Shown piece after piece: positions 18,020-24,420 of a stretch of DNA of 24,420 nucleotides. Source of the stretch: Haplomitrium mnioides (lineage: Eukaryota; Marchantiophyta; Haplomitriopsida; Calobryales); the NCBI GenBank assembly GCA_049999725.1, contig JBNGIS010021653.1:1-24420 (forward strand), read 5' to 3'. The notes beneath the pieces are model-generated. The model searched no databases. It was given only the letters and a program-made list of their open reading frames with translations, and was not told the origin of the DNA. A program made the translations under genes and the position numbers. Each line of letters opens with the position of its first letter. The first letter of the stretch is position 1.

Positions 18020-18375
18020 TTTGGAGTCTTTGCACATTGTTTAGTTTCTTTGCGCATTAAGGCTTTGTAGTTCTTGTTTGGATTCTTTGTGCGCTTAAGC
18101 TGTAAGGTTATTGTTCAGAGTCCGTGCACTCGTTGGTCAAAGGGTTCTTGTTCAATGTCTATACATGCATATGCTGCAGGGTTCTTGTTTAGAATCTTGG
18201 CGTGTTTTGGCTCTAGGATTCTAATTGAAAGTCCATGTGTGCATAGCTTCATTGTTCTTGTTCAGAGTCTAAACACGCAAAGGATTTAGGATTCTTGTTT
18301 GCAGTCTATGCGTGCATAGGCTTTACGGTTCTGGTTTGGAGTCTATGCTTGCATAGACTTTGTTGGCTACGATGC
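18020..18375. repeat. Degenerate ~48-bp repeats related to the intronic minisatellite
   Basis: About seven irregular units contain GTTCTTGTTCAGAGTC followed by a dyad such as TATGCGTGCATA or CCATGTGTGCATAG. The spacing is about twice the 24-bp unit of the introns. This block stands in front of the second methyltransferase copy, as the intron 2 block stands in front of exon 3. Confidence 0.7.
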
Positions 18376-18795
18376 TCAAAGTCAAGTTTAAAGTCCTTAC
18401 CCGACTAGACATTTACATTTTCCTGTAGTTTTTTTTTCCACCAAAAGATATATGTTTTATTTTATTTTTGATGAATTTAGTTTATTCACAATAGTGTCAA
18501 GTTTTTATAAATTATTCGAATAACCAAAATTTTTGTTTTTCAAGTTGTTTTCTATAAAGAAATATTTGAAATATAATCTCAATGTAAAATATGGATTTTT
18601 TTTGTTTATAAAAAATGATTTTTTTTTCGAAAAGAAGATTTTAGTTGTAAATTTGATGTTTTTGAATGCCAAATCTTCAGAAAAAAAAATTCGACTTTTA
18701 AGTGAAATAGGAACTCAATAGCGATTCCTGGTTCAAAGTAGCGATTGTTTTAGATGCTTTATGTTATTGATTCAATTCTTGTTTTCTTTTTCAAG
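18376..18795. other. AT-rich spacer ahead of the second methyltransferase copy
   Basis: Poly-T and poly-A rich sequence ending in TTCTTTTTCAAG, an acceptor-like end. It is probably the counterpart of intron 2. No coding domain. Confidence 0.5.
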
Positions 18796-20082
18796 GTGAT
18801 AAAACTTTCAAACGCCAACTTGCAAAAATGTTGACAGTGGCTACCAAAGGCAGAAAAGAAAACCACATTTGTGGAAGAAGCCAAAACCAAGCTCCAATCT
18901 TGGTTTCTTACCCTTTTTGTTTTTTGCTTCATTGTCAATAAGCAAGAGAGTGGAAAGTGAGGCAGGATAATGAAGTTGATGCTCCTATCTTGGAGGTAGG
19001 TGTTAATGCAGAGGACTTTGATCTGTAGTCTTACGTAGACATAGTCAACAAGGCATTTAACCAAGTCTATGGGGAGTCAAACGCCAAGCAACTAAAAAGA
19101 CTATTGAAACCATGAGGTTTCACTATCGCTAGTGCTAACATTCCTTATAGTTACAACCTTAAGGAATGCAAACATGATGATTCAGAGCCCTTTAAAAAGG
19201 ATGATATTTTTGACATAGCTTCATCTTTTGTAGCAATTACAACACCCAAGTTTTAGTCTTTTGTTGTTATTCACTCTTTGTAGTAGTTCAACATTGTTGA
19301 GGATGCTCTTTTCAAAGATTACTGCACCATTAACCACATGATGTTGTTACTCTTCTAAAAGTTTCTTTTTCCCTTCTTTGTTAGTATATTTGTTTGGGAA
19401 TTGATTTCTTTTCTTGAGGTATTTTATAAATTTTATGTGACTATTGTAGGGACAAAACAAATAGTATTCATGCCAGTGGTCCTAGAATTGCACATGTCCA
19501 TAAGTATTGGATGATAGGTTACTAGGAAAAAGAGGGAAAATGCAACATAAAGATATTCAATCTACAAGCTAGAGATGCGATTGAATGCCCCTACCAAATT
19601 ATGCGCATTGTATTTAGCTGCCCTATGGTTTTTGCAAAACTTAAACATCTAAGATATGATGCACCTATAAATGTTTGTTGTTGTAGGCTCTTTATAATTT
19701 TTTCATTGATCATTTGTCATCTCAACACGATTGGATTTTAGATCATTGTTCTAGGTCCGGCACAAGCTTAGCTTGTGTCTTTCAATCAATGCAGAATTGT
19801 ATTACCATGGAATATGATAGACAACAATCTATCTATATTCTACAAAGTGTTTTAACATTGGCGTCTTTGCCATCAAATGTCACAGAGTCACAAATTTTCT
19901 ATGCTTACCATGTTTCTCTTGGTATAACATGTACTTTAGATGACTTTGTTGTGTTTTTTAGGACTCAAAGGTCCAGACAAGATTCATCAATGGTTGTAGA
20001 TGCTCAAGCCTCTTCGTCAATTAATCTAGAATACACCATTTTCTATAAGAAGGATAAGATTAAGGAAGAAGTAGCTGAATGA
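18796..20082 (+). pseudogene. Second, decayed copy of the methyltransferase exons 3-4
   Basis: It opens with DKTFKRQLAKMLTVATKGRK after a CAAG acceptor and aligns with exon 3. It includes SANIPYSYNLKECKHDDSEP (NIPY at 19137-19148). A T-rich intron ends CTATTGTAG at 19450, followed by DKTNSIHASGPRIAHVHKYW. DWILDHCSRSGTSLACVFQS then aligns with the exon 4 AdoMet box, and the frame ends at TGA 20080. Many stops (for example in the SFVVIHSL stretch), frameshifts and a ~60-bp insertion near 18890-18950 separate it from the first copy. It has no copy of exons 1-2, so it is a partial tandem duplication of the gene's 3' half. Confidence 0.78.
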
Positions 20083-20589
20083 TGTAATTTTGACATATAT
20101 AGTAAAGTATTGATGTGTTTTCATCCTTTTTGTATGAAGTTGGAAGATGAAAACATATGTTAGTAGATTGTAGATTGAAGATGTCACTCCTTGTCTAGGC
20201 ATCATCTTTTATTTGAATGTATTTTGAGTAAATATTTTAGGTTTTGGTAAGTTAAAGGTTGTTTGAATATTGTAAAAAAAAATTTAAATACTATGATTTA
20301 AGTTTAATATATTTTGTAAATATTCTATCTGTCAATGTTTATCTTCCTTAAATATAATATTCTTAAAATCGTTTTTTTTGAAATATTTGGCATAAAAGGT
20401 TTTTTGAAGTACTATAAGTATCTCAATAAAGCAAATTGCAAGCTAATTTGTTTTTATAAGAAAATTCCAAAATATTAAAAAAATAACGTAATTTTCTAAG
20501 TTCGAATTCGAAAATTATTTTTCTTGAGCATCAAAGGAAACAAAAACTAAATAGAAAATCCTGGTTCAAAGTTGTGGTTATTAATCTAG
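20083..20589. other. AT-rich intergenic DNA
   Basis: A/T-rich sequence with short homopolymers between the second methyltransferase copy and the tandem array. No gene or repeat was recognised. Confidence 0.55.
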
Positions 20590-22380
20590 TCGTCTACCTC
20601 CTCCCTTTACATACTAGAGTTTTAAAACCCTTTTGTTCCATGTTTATTCCATATCTAAATGAATATTAGAGTATTTTCATTCGTGGTTTGTTCGGTTTCT
20701 CACTTGAGTGCACTTGGGTCTTACTCCAATGTTAGTTGTGAAATTTTTCCTTTCCTTACCTTTTCGTCTACCTCTTCCTATTACATATTAGAGTAGTAGT
20801 GAAACTTTGTTTTACATTTGTTCCATATCTGAAAAGCTATTAGAGTACTTTTATTTGTGTTCTAATTAGTGGCTTACTTGAGTACACTTGGGTCTTACTC
20901 CTATGTTGGGCGTGAAATTTTCCCTACCACCACCTTGTTGCCAATCTATTTTTCTTGCATAATAGAGTTTTATGAACCCTTTGTTCCACATCTCAAACAA
21001 TTAGAGTACTTTTCTTCGTGTTTTGTATGGATACTCATTTGAGTGCACTTGGGTCTTACTCCTATGTTGGGCATGAAGTTTCTTTTTTCACCACCTAGTA
21101 CTCTATCTCTTTTCTATACATACTAGAGTAGCAAAGACCCTTTGTTTCATATTTTTTTCCACATCTAAAAGATTATTGGAGTACTTTTCTTTGTGTTGTG
21201 TTTGGTTGCTCACTTGAGTATACTTAAGTCTTTGTCTTGTGTTGGGCCTAAAATTTGTCCTTGCACCACTTAGCAATGTGCCTCTTTCACTACATACTTG
21301 AGTGCTAGAGTCTATTTGCTCCGCATTTTGTCCACATCTCAAAGAGTATGAGAGTACTTTTCTTGGTGTTGTGTTGGGTTACTTACTTAAGTGTACTTGG
21401 GTCCAACTCCCATGTTAGGCTGGAAATTTGTCCTTCCACCATTTAAGTGTCAACCTCCCCCTATATACTAGAGTATTAGAGACCCTTTGTTTGACATTTG
21501 TTCCAAATTTCAAATAATATTAGAGTACACTATGTGTTGTGCTTGATTGCTTACTTGAGTATACTTGGGTCTTACTTTTTAATTGGGCCTGAAATTTGTC
21601 CTCCACCACCTAGTGGTATACCTCTACCCCTACACACTAGAGCGTTAGAGACCTTTGTATCATATTTGTTCCATGTTTGAAAACTTTTTACTTTTCTTTA
21701 TGTTATGTTTGGTTACTCATATGAGTATAGTTAGGTCTCACTCTTATATTGGGCTTGAATTTTCTCCTTCCACCACCTAGCACTCTACCTCTTCCTCTTT
21801 TATACTAAAGTATAAGAGACCCTTTGTTCCACATTTGTTCTACATCTACAATAATATTTAAGTACTTTTTGTGTTGTGTTGAGTTACTCACTTGAGTACA
21901 CTTGGACTCTACTACTTTTTTGGGCCTGAAATTTTTCCTTCCAAAGCTAGTTGTCTACCTTTTCCTCTTATATACTAGAGTTGTAAAGACCTTTTGTTTG
22001 ATATTTGTTTGACATTTGAAATAATACTAGAGTACTTCTCTTTTTGTTTTGTTTGATTGCTCATCTAATATACATGTGGGTCTTACTTCTACATTGGACA
22101 TGAAATTTGTGTTTCCACCACCTAGTAGTCAACCTCTTCCCATCCTCTTCTACTAACATAGCATAGAATAAGAGATCCTTTGCTCCAAATCTGAAATAGT
22201 ATTAGAGTAGTTTTCATCATGTTGTGTTTGGTTTCTCACTTCAATACACTTGGGTTTAACTTCTATATTGGTTGTGAAAATTTTCCTTCCACTACCTAGT
22301 CATCTATCTATTGCTCTTACATATAAGTTTGGTAGAGATCCGTTGTTCTTTCTTTGTTTCATATCTAAAACAACATGATG
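20590..22380. repeat. ~172-bp tandem repeat, about ten diverged copies
   Basis: The phrase CACTTGGGTCTTACTCC or a close variant recurs at about 20711, 20885, 21046, 21221, 21394, 21562, 21727, 21899, 22071 and 22247. Spacings are 161-176 bp. Each unit also has TAGAGAcCCTTTGTTCCA, a TTAGAGTACTTTTCTTTGTG phrase and CACCACCTAG. Copies are clearly diverged, so the array is old. The unit length is like that of many plant satellites. Confidence 0.9.
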
Positions 22381-22929
22381 CTTTGAGATTCTATCAAAGA
22401 ATAAGTCAAAGAACAATTTGACTTTTCTTAACTTTTCTCTTCTTTATTCTATTCCTGAAGAATCTCTATAAAACCTTTAATGCTTATTGGGTTCCCTATA
22501 CAATTCCTTGTTGGAAAGCTTATAAAATGAGAATTCTACACATATAATAATGTTTTTGTTTTCTATTCTTTAGATACTTTTTTCGACTTTTTTATAGAGC
22601 ACTATAGTAACTTTAATCGGTTATAACTCTCGATTTACTTCTTTAACTTTTTATTTACTACCTATGCATTATTTGATGCTACTCTTAAGTATCAAATTCT
22701 TGAATTTTCTAGCAAGAACATGACTTACGATGTACTCAAATGTACATATATTGAAGAAAATTGATCAAACCTTATCACTATTATGTAATAAGTTTCCACT
22801 AATAACTTCTAAGACATCTCAATACTTCATCACAATGCACTTCATTATATGAAAGTGGTCAAAGCTAACTCTAATTCTCTCAAAACCATCTCATGACCTC
22901 ACATTTTACCTACCTATAAGGTTTCATTC
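22381..22929. other. AT-rich DNA without recognised genes
   Basis: No repeat or domain recognised. It lies directly downstream, in minus orientation, of the integrase fragment at 22930-23692, so it may be degenerate tail sequence of that element. Confidence 0.5.
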
Positions 22930-23692
22930 TGCCCTTAGAGTGAGTTCTTCCTTACAAGCATAAAATATTTTCATCTTGTCATAGCTCACATAATCATAGT
23001 GCTTTCTTGTTAATTCTAGCAAGTCATTAGTTTATTTAGAATTCACTTTCTCCATAACAAAGGGTCCAAAGTATCTTGGTAAGAACTTCTTTTTCTTTTG
23101 ATTGTATTGAATCGAATCAAATACCATCACTCAATCTTCTTCATGAAACACCATAAGTCTTCTCTTCCCAAATCTCTTATCATGAATCTTCTTTTGCTAG
23201 TCTTGAGCCTTGAGGATATTGAACTCATCTGTCACTTGTGTTTACTCTAGCTCCATCAACTCTTTGCAACAAGTTCGTGTAGCCATCTCTAAATTTCTTC
23301 CTCATGTCTTTCCTTACTTGTAGTTCTAAACATAGGAAGATCAAATTCAATAAGCAAGATAGATTCCAAACTATAGGTGAGCCAAAAATGTGTATACATT
23401 GTTGAAGCCTTTTGAGTATTTTGATACTTCTAAAGGATTGTATATAGCCTCTTGTCCCACGTATGCTTGGTTCTTTCTAAATCCACATCTTTACCAACAT
23501 ATGATGCAATGTAAAGTTAGTTTTCTCCACTAGTCCATTTACACTTGGTTTGTATGAGATGGCTATCTAATGTTTCATGGAATAATATTCCAACATAGCT
23601 TGAGTGGCACCACTCACAAATGGTGAACCTCTATTTGTCACAATCTCCAATGGGCAACCAAACTTTGTGATGTGGAGGAATGTACAGCGCAA
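22930..23692 (-). pseudogene. Second gypsy integrase fragment
   Basis: Reading down the minus strand from about 23692 gives FLHITKFGCPLEIVTNRGS and FVSGATQAMLEYYSMKH, then after a stop SVNGLVEKTNFTLHHML. Further on come KKFLPRYFGPFVMEKVN and YDYVSYDKMKIFYAC near 22980. These are the second half of the integrase core and the C-terminal end of a gypsy Pol. The second catalytic Asp (usual TDRG) is Asn, the Glu in NGLVEKTN is kept, and many stops interrupt the rest. The sequence differs from the integrase at 5335-6491, so it is a different element. It is cut off abruptly at about 23692. Confidence 0.8.
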
Positions 23693-23726
23693 CGGCTCTC
23701 TCTCTCTCTGTGTAATGCATGTACTA

Positions 23727-23745
23727 CAACACGTTATCAGCACGA
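23727..23745 (+). other. Possible retrotransposon leader motif (CAACACGTTATCAGCACGA)
   Basis: From memory, this phrase is common near the primer-binding region of plant Ty1/copia-type elements. It sits just after the point where the gypsy integrase fragment ends, preceded by a short CT microsatellite (23695-23709). If right, a second element begins here and runs out of the window on the plus strand. No coding domain is visible to confirm this. Confidence 0.3.
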
Positions 23746-24123
23746 CCGTCTCTTCAGGGAGACACAGAGAGAACACAAGCAATCTCCACGGCAAATTTTT
23801 TTTCCTCGCGCACCAACGATTTCTTCCGCGACAAAATTTTTCCACGCGCGCACCTCCTTACGGCCATCTTTTCTCCCCAGAGTTCTTCCTTTTCTTTCCT
23901 TTTTTTTGTAGCTCTTATCTCAAAAAAATAAAACAAAAAAAATAAAACAAACAAAACCCCATAGAGGGGTTTAGGTTTCCTCTCTTTTCCTCCCGCCCGC
24001 TCTTGTTTTTGTTTCTGCCCGTTGCTCTCACCCGATCACAGCTCGCGCGCGCTCGACTTGGCTGCTTCACTCTGCTGGTTTTTCCACGTTCTGGCAAGGG
24101 CTTTCTGCTCGCACTTGACGCTG
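23746..24123. other. Unassigned sequence, possible retroelement leader
   Basis: CpG-containing, pyrimidine-rich sequence with an A-rich island (about 23922-23957). Overlapping open frames here have low-complexity products and no recognised domain. Confidence 0.45.
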
Positions 24124-24346
24124 CTCCTTCACGCTCTTGCGCGACCCTGTTTCTTCATGCATTGATCTCCTTCACATCTTGGCGCGGCTTTTCTCCTTCA
24201 TCTCTTGGCGCGGTTTTGCTCCTTCATCTCTTGGCGCGGCTTTGCTCCTTCATCTCTTGGCGCGGTTTTGCTCCTTCACCTCTTGACGCGGCTTTGCTCC
24301 TTTACCTTTTGCACGACTTTGCTCCTTCACCTCCAGGCGCTGCTCT
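24124..24346. repeat. 26-bp tandem array, about seven regular copies plus outliers
   Basis: The unit is CTCCTTCATCTCTTGGCGCG plus GTTTTG. Starts at 24167, 24193, 24219, 24245, 24271 and 24297 are exactly 26 bp apart, followed by a 25-bp unit and a diverged one. An isolated early copy lies at 24124. Because 26 is not a multiple of three, the open frame across it is not evidence of a protein. Confidence 0.93.
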
Positions 24347-24420
24347 ACTGTTTCACGTATTGACATTGCTCTTAGCTTGAGCGGATCTGTTCTTCTTCAT
24401 ACTTTGACTCCGACCTTGGA

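Noticed and set aside
24003-24380. 125-codon open frame over the 26-bp array
   Set aside because: The repeat period is not a multiple of three, so the apparent protein changes frame with each unit.

Overview
The window looks like nuclear DNA of a land plant with a large, repeat-rich genome. The signs are an old Ty3/gypsy LTR retrotransposon with LTRs of several kilobases, other retrotransposon debris, several unrelated tandem-repeat arrays, and a gene relic with GT-AG introns, a TATA box and an AATAAA signal. The species cannot be named from sequence alone. A non-flowering lineage (gymnosperm, fern, lycophyte) would fit but is not proven. I see no intact protein-coding gene, no tRNA or rRNA and no CRISPR array.

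Layout. 1-530: flank with 53-bp and 36-bp tandem repeats. 531-12556: one degenerate gypsy element on the minus strand. Its 3' LTR is at 531-4967 and its 5' LTR at 9669-12556. Between them lie remnants of gag (zinc knuckles), protease, reverse transcriptase, RNase H and integrase. Most of gag and any primer-binding site are missing, so the 5' LTR abuts the gag zinc knuckles. 12557-13734: AT-rich DNA with degenerate short repeats. 13735-17858: a plus-strand, four-exon pseudogene with a TATA box, a good start context and a polyadenylation signal. 18796-20082: a second, more decayed copy of its last two exons. 20590-22380: about ten copies of a ~172-bp tandem repeat. 22930-23692: a second gypsy integrase fragment on the minus strand. 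23693-24420: start of another possible retroelement leader with a 26-bp tandem array.

The most interesting object is the four-exon pseudogene. Its second exon encodes a ParB-like segment. Its third and fourth exons encode a segment resembling a beta-class N6/N4 DNA methyltransferase (catalytic-type motif, then a KP..L helix and an AdoMet-binding motif). ParB-methyltransferase fusions are familiar in phages and bacteria. A spliced nuclear version with its own promoter and polyadenylation signal is unexpected. A minisatellite with a palindromic core lies in both long introns and on both sides of the gene.

Many inactivating changes in both the element and the gene are CAG-to-TAG, CGA-to-TGA or G-to-A substitutions. 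This suggests decay by deamination of methylated cytosines under heterochromatic silencing. All domain calls rest on motif reading by eye; no database search was run.
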